NCBI GenBank assembly: GCA_963976865.1
Contig: CAXBLY010000003.1
Coordinates: 1-64,000, forward strand
Source of the DNA: UBA1858 sp963976865
GTDB lineage: Bacteria > Pseudomonadota > Gammaproteobacteria > UBA4575
Direction: 5' to 3'
Length of the DNA: 64,000 nt
The notes under the pieces were generated by a model. That model was not told the origin of the DNA and ran no database searches. It was given only the letters and a program-made list of their open reading frames with translations. This document shows positions 8,703 to 16,519 of this stretch, in pieces; within the stretch, counting starts at the first letter, position 1; each line of letters begins with the position of its first letter. The position numbers and the translations under genes were made by a program.

Positions 8703-8825
8703 CTAATTATCATATCCATTCGTTAATGCTTTAGTGAATTCATCTATATGTTCATCAGCAATGGTGTAATTTGCCTGTATGCTAAATAATATGAAAATTG
8801 TCAGTGTGAATTTGAGTGCTTTCAT
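8703..8825 (-). CDS. Nitrate-responsive secreted peptide (40 aa)
   Basis: A short frame with GGGAG upstream of ATG 8825. The product has two Lys, a hydrophobic core (FTLTIFILFSI) and a likely signal-peptidase site before DEHIDEF, leaving a mature peptide of about 17 residues. It lies just downstream of a complete NtrC-like site, sigma-54 promoter and ANTAR leader, so it should be made under nitrogen limitation with nitrate present. No homologue is recognised. The frame continues for 36 codons after the TAG stop, so it could also be the broken 5' end of a longer exported protein. Confidence 0.5.
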   Translation of the reverse strand: MKALKFTLTIFILFSIQANYTIADEHIDEFTKALTNGYDN

Positions 8826-8875
8826 AAGTATAAATCTCCCTATCTTTTTAATGATGGCTGAAAATATTCGCCCAT

Positions 8876-8946
8876 AAAAAAAGTCGCAGCCAAATTGTAC
8901 TTTGGCTGCGACTTCATTGTCTTTATGCTGAGTACCATTGCCCAGC
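8876..8946 (-). promoter_or_regulatory. ANTAR-type two-hairpin antiterminator leader with terminator
   Basis: On the minus strand hairpin 1 (8946-8927) pairs GCTGGG with CTCAGC (one G-U) around a loop containing AATGGT; hairpin 2 (8921-8910) pairs GAC with GTC around AATGAA. Both loops have A1 and G4. Hairpin 2 overlaps a perfect 14-bp terminator stem (8914-8901 with 8894-8881) followed by seven U. The linker between the hairpins (ATAAA) is the same as in the leader at 61-133. Predicted target of NasT; the first gene downstream is the 40-residue peptide. Confidence 0.85.
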
Positions 8947-8970
8947 CGGGTTGTAAGCTATTTGCTCATG

Positions 8971-8986
8971 AGCAAGGAAGGTGCCA
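8971..8986 (-). promoter_or_regulatory. Sigma-54 promoter
   Basis: On the minus strand TGGCACCTTCCTTGCT is a full match to the -24/-12 consensus. Start expected near 8960, directly before the first leader hairpin. Confidence 0.85.
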
Positions 8987-9073
8987 ACATTACAGTAATT
9001 CATCTAACTGGCTGAGAAGACAATAAAAAATAATTTACGTGAGGGAATGCTTTAAAGAAATCAAGGCGCATTG

Positions 9074-9090
9074 GGCACTACCTTGTTGCA
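9074..9090. promoter_or_regulatory. NtrC-like enhancer site
   Basis: GGCAC-N7-TTGCA differs from TGCAC-N7-GTGCA by one base in each half, about 90-105 bases upstream of the sigma-54 promoter at 8971-8986. Confidence 0.6.
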
Positions 9091-9301
9091 TATTTATTAA
9101 ATAAAATATATTTTTGTTCGTCATCAGTGCATAATTATTTTTCTTGTAGAAATATTTATATGATCATCGTGGATATATTACTGGGTCCTGTAAGTATGTA
9201 TTTATAAGCTTTTAGTCTGGATTATGTTAGATATATTTAAATATTATAAGCATGAAGCATAAATTGTTAAGAATATATGTCCGCAGCGAGGATAAAATTC
9301 A

Positions 9302-9889
9302 TTGAAGAAGTATTTATCAGTGATGTTAGTAGATAATGATCCAGTCAGGTCAGCTATCGTAGAGGAGTACTTGTCAGAAAATGGCTATCAGGTTGTTCAG
9401 CGTCTGGATTCAACGTCAGATTTAGCCTGTCAAATTGAAAATATTAAACCTGACGTGATTGTTGTTGATATCGACTCTCCCGACCGTGATACCTTGGAAG
9501 ATGTGCATCTTGCCTCAAAAGATGCTCCGCGCCCAATAGTATTATTTACTGATGACAGTAATAAAAATACTATGGATAAAGCGATGAAGGCTGGTATAAG
9601 TGCATATGTAGTCGACGGGTTAAGTAAATCCAGGATTAAGCCTGTGATTGAAGTCGCAGTAGCCCGCTTTGAAGAGTATCAGTCATTAAAAAGTGAACTT
9701 AATGAAGCTAAATCAAAATTGGCTGACAGGAAAGACATAGATATTGCCAAGGCGCTATTACAAAAAGAGCATAATATGTCTGAAGATCGTGCATATAAAG
9801 CATTAAGGAAGATAGCTATGGACCAAAAAATAACGATTGGTGCCGCATCGCGTAATTTAATTTCTATCAGTAAAATAATTCAATCCTGA
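9302..9889 (+). CDS. nasT: NasT-type ANTAR transcription antiterminator
   Basis: 195 residues: an N-terminal receiver-like domain (LSVMLVDND, Asp in VIVVDIDSPD near residue 56), a coiled linker around 125-150 and a C-terminal ANTAR three-helix domain (about 145-192) with the pattern ALLQKEHNMSEDRAYKALRK. ANTAR proteins bind paired hairpins with A1/G4 hexaloops and prevent termination. In NasST systems NasS holds NasT inactive until nitrate binds NasS. Five matching leaders occur in this window. A TTG start with GAGGAT upstream is used; the next ATG would cut into the first strand of the receiver. Unlike most nasST loci, nasT comes first and is separated from nasS by a promoter and leader. Confidence 0.92.
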   Translation: MKKYLSVMLVDNDPVRSAIVEEYLSENGYQVVQRLDSTSDLACQIENIKPDVIVVDIDSPDRDTLEDVHLASKDAPRPIVLFTDDSNKNTMDKAMKAGISAYVVDGLSKSRIKPVIEVAVARFEEYQSLKSELNEAKSKLADRKDIDIAKALLQKEHNMSEDRAYKALRKIAMDQKITIGAASRNLISISKIIQS

Positions 9890-9918
9890 TCACTCATGGT
9901 GCGTTGTATTACGCATAA

Positions 9919-9935
9919 TGCACAACTTGAGTGCA
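9919..9935. promoter_or_regulatory. NtrC enhancer site (perfect match)
   Basis: TGCACAACTTGAGTGCA is an exact TGCAC-N7-GTGCA palindrome, 30 bases after nasT and about 75 bases before the candidate sigma-54 promoter. Confidence 0.75.
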
Positions 9936-10008
9936 TTAAAGAGTGTTGATTTCTCTACATCTTCTCAATAATCGTATATAAATGTCCTTGTATTCACAAT
10001 TATTGCGA

Positions 10009-10024
10009 TGGCATGTTTTGTGTA
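10009..10024 (+). promoter_or_regulatory. Weak sigma-54 promoter candidate for nasS-nasA
   Basis: TGGCATGTTTTGTGTA has a good -24 element, but the -12 element reads GT instead of GC. It is placed correctly between the NtrC site and the leader hairpins. I found no better candidate in the gap. Confidence 0.45.
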
Positions 10025-10060
10025 AGTAAATTCTATGCAGTATTTACAATATTGATACTT

Positions 10061-10149
10061 TCGCAAAGTAGCGACACATAGACATTCAATAAATATGACA
10101 ACGACGTCAGATTGTTCATTGCAAGATGAGCACTTTACGTCGTTTTTTT
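10061..10149 (+). promoter_or_regulatory. ANTAR-type antiterminator leader of nasS-nasA
   Basis: Hairpin 1 (10061-10074) pairs TCGC with GCGA around AAAGTA; hairpin 2 (10096-10109) pairs TGAC with GTCA around AACGAC. Both hexaloops have A1 and G4. The terminator uses AACGACGT (10100-10107) with ACGTCGTT (10137-10144) and a run of seven T, so its 5' arm is the loop and 3' side of hairpin 2. NasT bound to the hairpins would block termination ahead of nasS. Confidence 0.85.
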
Positions 10150-10295
10150 ATGCGTGGAATAATTGTCAAGTGTCAAATTAATTGATTATTAATATGCGCA
10201 AAATACACTCTTAATAATAAAAAAAGTGGTAAGACAAACTAGCACAAATAATATGAGTAAGAAATTTATCAGCACCAGAAAAAAGTATAGTTGAG

Positions 10296-11603
10296 ATGGC
10301 AGATACTTCATCTAATAGTGAGAGCGATACTATGCTGGAAAAAACCAATCTAGATATAGGTTTTATTCCACTTAATGACTGTGCCAGTCTGGTTATTGCA
10401 AAAGAAAAATCCTATTTTGAAAAATATGGATTAACTGTTAACTTGAAGAAACAGTTTTCATGGAGTGGTATACGAGATAATGTCATGTTGGGTGCCCTGG
10501 ATGGTGCTCATATGCTCGCTAGTATGCCTATTGCGACTACTTTAGGCATTGGTACAGTTAAAAAAGCAACTATTACTCCGCTAACAATGGCTTTAAACGG
10601 TAACGGTATTACCGTTTCCCATGAACTTTACTCACGCATGCTTGAAGCAGATCCCGAAGCGATGCAAGAAAAGCCTGTTACAGCGAAAGCATTAAAAAAA
10701 GTCATTGATGAAGACAAGGCAAAAGGCAGACAGCTCATGACGTTTGCTACTGTCTTTCCGGTGTCTACACATAATTATGAATTACGTTACTGGATGGCAG
10801 CAGCAGGGATTGATCCAGATAAAGACATTCGTTTAACTGTTATTCCTCCATCCTATATTGTTGAAAACCTGGCGGCACAAACAATTGTGGGATGCTGTGT
10901 GGGTGAGCCATGGAATGCTGTTGCTGTTAATGAAGGCGTAGGTAGAACTCTGATTACCAAGTATGAACTATGGAATAACAGCCCAGAAAAAGTATTTGGT
11001 GTGAATCTGGAATGGGCTCAAAAGTACCCAAATAGTTTGAACGCAGTTATAAAAGCGATTATAGAGGCATCGATCTGGCTAGATGATTCAAATAACAGAT
11101 TAGAAGCTGCTCAAATTCTGGCACAGGAACAATATGTCAATGCACCACTCGATGCCATGAAAATGTCGATGACAGGAACATTTCAGTATGCAAGGCATTT
11201 GCCGCCTGTACCTATGTCAGATTTTAATGTCTTTCACCGTTATTCGGCAAATTACCCATGGGTGAGTCATGCGCAATGGTTTATCAGCCAAATGTTACGT
11301 TGGGGCCAAATTGAAAGTTCTTTGTCAATCTCAGAGTTAGCTGCGAATGTTTATCGTCCGGATATTTACGTTAGAGCAGCAAATGAATTAGACATTGCTC
11401 ATCCATTATCCAGTACGAAGAGTGAAGGGAACCATAGCAATAATTGGCAACTGGATAATTCGGTAGGGAATGTCGCTATGGGACCAGATGAGTTCTTTGA
11501 TCACCGTATATTTAATCCATCACAAGTCATAGATTATATATACGATTTTGATATTTTAGCACCGCGAGTATCAAAGCAGGAATTAGTAGAAGCCAATGTA
11601 TAA
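10296..11603 (+). CDS. nasS: NasS, cytoplasmic nitrate sensor
   Basis: 435 residues of the NrtA/CmpA periplasmic-binding fold without a signal peptide, so it stays in the cytoplasm. It shares with the transporter protein at 16520 the segments FPVSTHNYELRYW and CVGEPWN, which line the anion site of that family. In NasST systems the nitrate-free form binds and silences NasT; nitrate releases NasT to antiterminate. Because nasS sits behind an ANTAR leader itself, induction would raise the level of the repressor, giving negative feedback. It opens the predicted nasS-nasA-dmsBC transcript. The C-terminus extends about 40 residues beyond the last conserved segment. Confidence 0.9.
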   Translation: MADTSSNSESDTMLEKTNLDIGFIPLNDCASLVIAKEKSYFEKYGLTVNLKKQFSWSGIRDNVMLGALDGAHMLASMPIATTLGIGTVKKATITPLTMALNGNGITVSHELYSRMLEADPEAMQEKPVTAKALKKVIDEDKAKGRQLMTFATVFPVSTHNYELRYWMAAAGIDPDKDIRLTVIPPSYIVENLAAQTIVGCCVGEPWNAVAVNEGVGRTLITKYELWNNSPEKVFGVNLEWAQKYPNSLNAVIKAIIEASIWLDDSNNRLEAAQILAQEQYVNAPLDAMKMSMTGTFQYARHLPPVPMSDFNVFHRYSANYPWVSHAQWFISQMLRWGQIESSLSISELAANVYRPDIYVRAANELDIAHPLSSTKSEGNHSNNWQLDNSVGNVAMGPDEFFDHRIFNPSQVIDYIYDFDILAPRVSKQELVEANV

Positions 11604-11630
11604 ATATAAAAATATGGGGAAGAATAATTA

Positions 11631-11741
11631 ATGAATATAAACTTTGAAATTTCTGATGTTGGTATCGCAATCATTAGCCCTGTAGTAGAGATAATTAATA
11701 CATGCATATATGACTGCAATTTCAATATTAATAATCATTAA
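11631..11741 (+). CDS. Possible small ORF between nasS and nasA (36 aa)
   Basis: ATG 11631 follows GGGGAAG at a fair distance and the frame gives a 36-residue product with two Cys (CIYDC). No family is recognised and the AT-rich context makes chance plausible. It fills most of the 176-base gap between nasS and nasA. Confidence 0.25.
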   Translation: MNINFEISDVGIAIISPVVEIINTCIYDCNFNINNH

Positions 11742-11779
11742 CATGTTATTTTAAGATATCAATAATTCAGAGATACGCT

Positions 11780-13966
11780 ATGTTATTCGGAAGGAACAGT
11801 AAAAACCCAATTAAGATAACAGACAAGGGTGTTGTTACATGGAAATACGCTACCTGTGGTTATTGTTCTACAGGATGCTCAATTGAAATTGGCCTGGATA
11901 AAAAGGGAGAACCGGTAACATCAAGAGGAGTCTCTGATGCTGATGTTAACCGTGGGAAATTATGTATTAAAGGGATATACGAACATGAGCTATTTCGTAA
12001 AACAAAAGGGCGAGGTAACAAGCCTCTTGTTCGTGATAATCGTTGGGATGAATTTGAAGAAACAAGCTGGAATGATGCGCTCGAGAAGACAGCTAGCCAA
12101 ATAAAAAATATTCAACAAAAACATGGTCGTGATGCTTTTGCAATTGTATCGACAGGCCAGATAATGACGGAAGAATTTTATACCCTGGGAAAATTAGCTC
12201 GTGGTGTGATTGGTACCAATAACTATGATGGCAATACGACACTATGTATGTCCTCTGCTGTCTCAGGCTATAAACGCTCATTTGGATCTGACGGTCCACC
12301 GGGATGTTATGAGGACTTTGAACATACTGAATGTCTGTTGGCCTTTGGATCAAATTTACCTGAACAGCATCCAATAATTTACTGGCGCTTGATGGACGTG
12401 CGCGAAAAACGCAAATTTCCATTAATAGTTGTTGATCCTCGCGTCACTATGTTTGCCCAACAGGCCGATATACATTTAGCTATCAAACCTGGTACTGATC
12501 TAGTACTGCTAAATGCTTTGGCGCATGTGATATTACAAGAGAATTCACATGACCAAGAATATATTAAACGGCACACCCAGGGATTTGATGAATTTTCCAA
12601 ACTGGTCTCACAATATGACCCTGTCACTGCATCAAAAATATGTGGAATAGATGAAGATACTATAAGACATGTAGCTCGTGTGTATGCAGAAGCAGGTGCA
12701 GCAATGTCTATTTGGACGATGGGTATTAATCAGAGTACACATGGATCAGATGGTGTAGCAGCGATTAATAATTTACATTTGATCACCGGAAATATTGGTA
12801 AACCAGGGGCATCTTCACTTTCTATCACGGGTCAATGTAACGCCATGGGAACGCGCGAATGGTCATCATGTTCAGGATTACCAGGTTATCGTGCCCTGGA
12901 AAGTGAACAAGACCGTCTTGAAATTTCCCAGTTTTGGGGAGTAGACCCTGAATTTTTTCCTAAACAACGCGGTATGTTTATGACGGACATTCTACCTGCG
13001 ATTGAAACTGGGCAGATCAAGGGTTTATGGTTGGTGGCTACTAACCCAATGACGTCAATGGCGAATACTACACGTATACGTAAAACATTAGAAAAGCTGG
13101 ATTTCCTTGTTGTTCAGGATGCTTATTCAGATGTTGAAACGAATCAGTACAGCCATGTTTATCTACCCGCGGCTATTTGGGCTGAGAAAGAGGGGTGTTT
13201 CACTAACACAGAAAGACGCGTCAATATTATTCGCAATGTATGCGAGCCACATGGTGATTCAAAAACTGACTTGTGGATATTTAATCAAATGGCAAAGCAC
13301 TTTGAGCGAGGAAAAAAAGTGATATTTCCTGAATCTGCAGAAGGTGTATTTGAAGAATTAAAAACATTATCAAGGGGTCGTATGCTGGACTATTCTGGCA
13401 TGACCTACGAGAAGATTGAGCAGTCTCGTGGTATTCAATGGCCATGCAATGAAGAAAATGCTCCGCAAGGTACGCAGCGCCTATATACCGATGGTGTCTT
13501 TCAAACATCTACGGGAAAAGCAAATTTACTGGCATTACCATTTATTGATAATAATGAACGTCCAGATAAAGACTATCCTTTCTGGTTGAATACAGGTCGA
13601 GTTGTAGAGCATTTTCATACGCGCACTCGTACTGGGAAAGTAGCAAATGGTAATAAATTTAGTCCTACTCCATATATGGAAATGAACCCAGATGCTGCAA
13701 CTAAATTAGATATTAAGCATGGTACGTATGTGCGTTTAACTTCTCGTCGAGGAGACGCTATCGTTATGGTTCAGTTAACACAACGAGTGGCGAAAGACTC
13801 AGTATTTGTCCCCTTTCATTTTCATGAGTGTGTCAATCGTCTTGCGCTGGGGTTATTAGATCCGCATTCGCGTCAGCCTGCCTATAAACAAAGTGCTGTG
13901 TGTGTGGAAAGAATTGAAGATCAACAGGATGCTGCACAAAAAAATTCTATGGCGAGGTCTTATTAA
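11780..13966 (+). CDS. nasA: Assimilatory nitrate reductase catalytic subunit
   Basis: 728 residues of the molybdopterin bis-MGD family. Cys26, Cys29, Cys33 and Cys62 bind the N-terminal [4Fe-4S] cluster; Cys156 in TTLCMSSAVSGYKR is the probable Mo ligand and matches assimilatory enzymes. No twin-arginine signal is present, so it reduces nitrate to nitrite in the cytoplasm. The length fits NarB-type enzymes and lacks the C-terminal Fe-S extension of Klebsiella NasA. No NADH-dependent NasB is beside it; instead the next gene, overlapping by one base (TAATG), is a DmsB-DmsC fusion, the likely electron donor. Part of the nasS operon behind the ANTAR leader. Confidence 0.93.
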   Translation: MLFGRNSKNPIKITDKGVVTWKYATCGYCSTGCSIEIGLDKKGEPVTSRGVSDADVNRGKLCIKGIYEHELFRKTKGRGNKPLVRDNRWDEFEETSWNDALEKTASQIKNIQQKHGRDAFAIVSTGQIMTEEFYTLGKLARGVIGTNNYDGNTTLCMSSAVSGYKRSFGSDGPPGCYEDFEHTECLLAFGSNLPEQHPIIYWRLMDVREKRKFPLIVVDPRVTMFAQQADIHLAIKPGTDLVLLNALAHVILQENSHDQEYIKRHTQGFDEFSKLVSQYDPVTASKICGIDEDTIRHVARVYAEAGAAMSIWTMGINQSTHGSDGVAAINNLHLITGNIGKPGASSLSITGQCNAMGTREWSSCSGLPGYRALESEQDRLEISQFWGVDPEFFPKQRGMFMTDILPAIETGQIKGLWLVATNPMTSMANTTRIRKTLEKLDFLVVQDAYSDVETNQYSHVYLPAAIWAEKEGCFTNTERRVNIIRNVCEPHGDSKTDLWIFNQMAKHFERGKKVIFPESAEGVFEELKTLSRGRMLDYSGMTYEKIEQSRGIQWPCNEENAPQGTQRLYTDGVFQTSTGKANLLALPFIDNNERPDKDYPFWLNTGRVVEHFHTRTRTGKVANGNKFSPTPYMEMNPDAATKLDIKHGTYVRLTSRRGDAIVMVQLTQRVAKDSVFVPFHFHECVNRLALGLLDPHSRQPAYKQSAVCVERIEDQQDAAQKNSMARSY

Positions 13967-15801
13967 TGTACAAATATCTGCGATCCAGCGAACATGATTA
14001 TGCGTTAATTAAAAAGGCTGGTCACCCTGAAAAGAATTGCTATAACCATCCGATAGAAACTGTTCCTGAAGGTAGTGAGCTTAGGGATAAGAGTCTTCAT
14101 ATCAATCATGATGATGGGATTGGTGATAGTCCAGATCGTTACAAACAGCATGGCTTTTATTTTGCAGCAGATAACTGTATTGCCTGCCATGCATGTGAGG
14201 CTGCATGTTCCGAGAAAAATGATCTGCCTTCACATATTGCCTTTAGGTCCGTTGGTTATGTCGAAGGTGGATCTTACCCATCTTACAGTCGTCTGAATAT
14301 ATCAATGGCGTGTAATCATTGTGATGACCCCGTATGTTTAAAAGGCTGCCCAACGCGTGCTTATACCAAATTTGCTGAATATGGTGCGGTATTGCAAGAT
14401 CCGGATATTTGTTTCGGTTGTGGTTACTGCACCTGGGTTTGTCCATACAATGCACCACAGCTTGATCATGAGGCAGGTCAAGTTGAAAAATGCAATATGT
14501 GTGTCGATCGACTGGAAGTAGGGTTAAAACCAGCCTGTGTTTCTGCCTGCCTGGCAGGCGCATTGGACTTTGGTGTAATAGAAACTATGCCCGAGAACAG
14601 GTCACAGCTGGAGACAACGATCCCAGGCTTCCCTACCAGTGATATAACTCACCCTAATATTCGTTTTCAGCAAACCAGAAGCTTGCCTAATGAGATGAAA
14701 CGAACGGATAGTATGCCTATTCGTTATGAAAAAAATATGCAAGGTGATTATCAACCTGAAGTCGATGAAAGGTCGCACGTCGTGCAATGGGGCTTGAAAA
14801 AGTTAAGTACACGTGAAAACCCTTTAGTTGTCTTCACGCTAATTTCACAGCTAGTGGTAGGCGCATTTATATTTTTATTTGCCGGACCTGAACTGGGTAT
14901 AACAACCATTACAGCAACCGATAATCCTGTTGTTTGGTCATTATTGTTATTTGCCTTAATTGGTGCGCAAACACTCGCGCTAGTTATGTCGACGATGCAC
15001 CTTGGTAAACCACATCGTTTTTATCGAGCATTTAATAATTTGAGATATTCGCCTGTGAGTCGTGAAGTAGCAGGTATTGCTGTATTTTATAACTTTCTTG
15101 GAGCTTACACATTATTAACAGGCTTACCTGTATTATTCACGTGGATGCCCGATGCAGCGTTATCTGTCCTCATTAGTATTTCTGGTTGGGGAGCCACGCT
15201 ATCCGGATTAGTAGCGCTATATTTTATGCATGCCATTTATCGTATACCTGCACGTCCATACTGGAATCACTGGTCTGTCTTAAATGCTTTCTACGGGTCC
15301 ATGATGTCATTAGGTCCATTACTGGTTGGCAGTTTATATTTATTAATAACTATGTTTACTCACTCGGGAATTGTTGGTGCACTCAATAGCATTGCACTAA
15401 TAATAGGGATAGGGTTAAGCATAGAACTAATCGGACTAATTCTGCATGCACGCTACTTGAAGAGTCATGCTGGCGAAGCTGAAGCGTCTCATCATCAACA
15501 GACTACACAATTTGGTAAAACGTATTGGCTTAGAAATAGTTTATTGATGCTTTCAACCCTCATGATGTTTATGTTAAGCGTGATTAATATTGACACGAAT
15601 GCTGCAATATTGTGCTGGTGGATAGCCACTATTATGATAATTGTCTCTGCAATACTGGGGAGAAGTCTGTTTTATGCCTTAGTCATACCAACAACCATGC
15701 CTGGTGCTTTCTTCTGGAAAAACAAAGGTTTTGAAGAACATGCAAGAGAAACAGGACTTGCTAGCCGAACAGAAGCAGGTGTGCTTGTTAATGTGCATTA
15801 A
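13966..15801 (+). CDS. Fused DmsB-like ferredoxin and DmsC-like quinol-oxidising membrane anchor
   Basis: 611 residues in two parts. Residues about 60-245 carry four Cys clusters (starting at Cys71/74/77/81, then CNHC, CFGCGYC and CNMC groups) for four [4Fe-4S] centres, as in DmsB. Residues about 270-600 hold eight or nine hydrophobic segments like DmsC, which oxidises quinol. In DMSO reductase these are separate subunits; here they are one chain. Coupled translationally to nasA, it probably passes electrons from the quinol pool to nitrate on the cytoplasmic side, unlike periplasmic DmsA. I infer the partnership from gene order and overlap. Confidence 0.88.
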   Translation: MYKYLRSSEHDYALIKKAGHPEKNCYNHPIETVPEGSELRDKSLHINHDDGIGDSPDRYKQHGFYFAADNCIACHACEAACSEKNDLPSHIAFRSVGYVEGGSYPSYSRLNISMACNHCDDPVCLKGCPTRAYTKFAEYGAVLQDPDICFGCGYCTWVCPYNAPQLDHEAGQVEKCNMCVDRLEVGLKPACVSACLAGALDFGVIETMPENRSQLETTIPGFPTSDITHPNIRFQQTRSLPNEMKRTDSMPIRYEKNMQGDYQPEVDERSHVVQWGLKKLSTRENPLVVFTLISQLVVGAFIFLFAGPELGITTITATDNPVVWSLLLFALIGAQTLALVMSTMHLGKPHRFYRAFNNLRYSPVSREVAGIAVFYNFLGAYTLLTGLPVLFTWMPDAALSVLISISGWGATLSGLVALYFMHAIYRIPARPYWNHWSVLNAFYGSMMSLGPLLVGSLYLLITMFTHSGIVGALNSIALIIGIGLSIELIGLILHARYLKSHAGEAEASHHQQTTQFGKTYWLRNSLLMLSTLMMFMLSVINIDTNAAILCWWIATIMIIVSAILGRSLFYALVIPTTMPGAFFWKNKGFEEHARETGLASRTEAGVLVNVH

Positions 15802-15822
15802 GCTAAATGTTGCAATAAATCT

Positions 15823-16194
15823 GTGCGAACACCATATATATCATCTAAAAAATTATCAGAAATTGATAGTGAATTTGAAATGGGCGTGTTTGTGGTTACC
15901 TATCGGTCAAAAAAACAAAGGCTGCGCAGAAAGTTTGCTGCACTGATTCTTGCCCTCAAGCATGGGCTGAGAGGGTTCCTGTTTAGTTGGCCCCTGTATC
16001 TTCTCCCGTTCTCGGTGCTGGCAATGCCAGATCAATATAAATATCTGTTTATCATATTTTCGTTGCCAGGTTTATATGTCTCTTTCATTATCTTAAAAAA
16101 AGGTATTGTTGAAGATTATTTGGAATTCGTCTCTGATCGCTTGCTAAATGATGGTTATGCCAACATGTTGCTATTTAATACATCACGGCATTAA
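15823..16194 (+). CDS. Small two-helix membrane protein at the end of the nas operon
   Basis: Up to 123 residues from a GTG at 15823; an ATG at 15880 gives 104 residues and is equally possible. A basic segment (RSKKQRLRRKF) precedes two hydrophobic helices, FLFSWPLYLLPFSVLAM and YLFIIFSLPGLYVSFIIL, and an acidic amphipathic C-terminal helix. No family is recognised. Its place 21 bases after the quinol-oxidising subunit suggests an assembly or accessory role for the membrane-bound reductase, or an uncharacterised subunit. Confidence 0.65.
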   Translation: MRTPYISSKKLSEIDSEFEMGVFVVTYRSKKQRLRRKFAALILALKHGLRGFLFSWPLYLLPFSVLAMPDQYKYLFIIFSLPGLYVSFIILKKGIVEDYLEFVSDRLLNDGYANMLLFNTSRH

Positions 16195-16223
16195 GTGATA
16201 CCAATTTTATAACGAAAGATTAC

Positions 16224-16248
16224 AGTGCATATGAAAATTACTTGCACT
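16224..16248. promoter_or_regulatory. Inverted NtrC-like half-sites
   Basis: AGTGCA (16224-16229) and TGCACT (16243-16248) face outward, 83-107 bases before the sigma-54 promoter. The same arrangement of GTGCA and TGCAC halves occurs before nirA at 23746-23773. Confidence 0.5.
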
Positions 16249-16330
16249 AAGTAGGGGCGAGAATATATTAATGGAAAATACTATATTAAAAAATACTAAT
16301 AAAAACAATCAGTTACAATTTTATAATACT

Positions 16331-16346
16331 TGGCAAGCTATTTGCT
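16331..16346 (+). promoter_or_regulatory. Sigma-54 promoter of nrtABD
   Basis: TGGCAAGCTATTTGCT matches the -24/-12 consensus with one change. The start would lie near 16357, leaving the ANTAR leader intact in the transcript. Confidence 0.8.
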
Positions 16347-16390
16347 AATTTACTAGTCAAGGTAAGTTAAAAAAACATATATAGAAATAA

Positions 16391-16477
16391 TTGCGTACAC
16401 CAATGAGGGTGTGACGCAATAACGACAAAGGCGTCATCGTGTTCCAGTACTTAGGAAGCACGTTGACGCCTTTTTTT
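16391..16477 (+). promoter_or_regulatory. ANTAR-type antiterminator leader of nrtABD
   Basis: Hairpin 1 (16391-16419) is long, pairing TTGCGTACACC with GGTGTGACGCAA (one bulged G) around AATGAG. Hairpin 2 (16424-16435) pairs GAC with GTC around AAAGGC. Both loops show A1 and G4. The terminator pairs AAAGGCGTCA (16427-16436) with TGACGCCTTT (16464-16473), with an inner CGTGTTCC/GGAAGCACG stem and seven T, so hairpin 2 and the terminator share bases and exclude each other. Confidence 0.88.
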
Positions 16478-16519
16478 ATGGCCAATAATTTTATGGAATT
16501 CAATCCAAGGAGAGTATCT

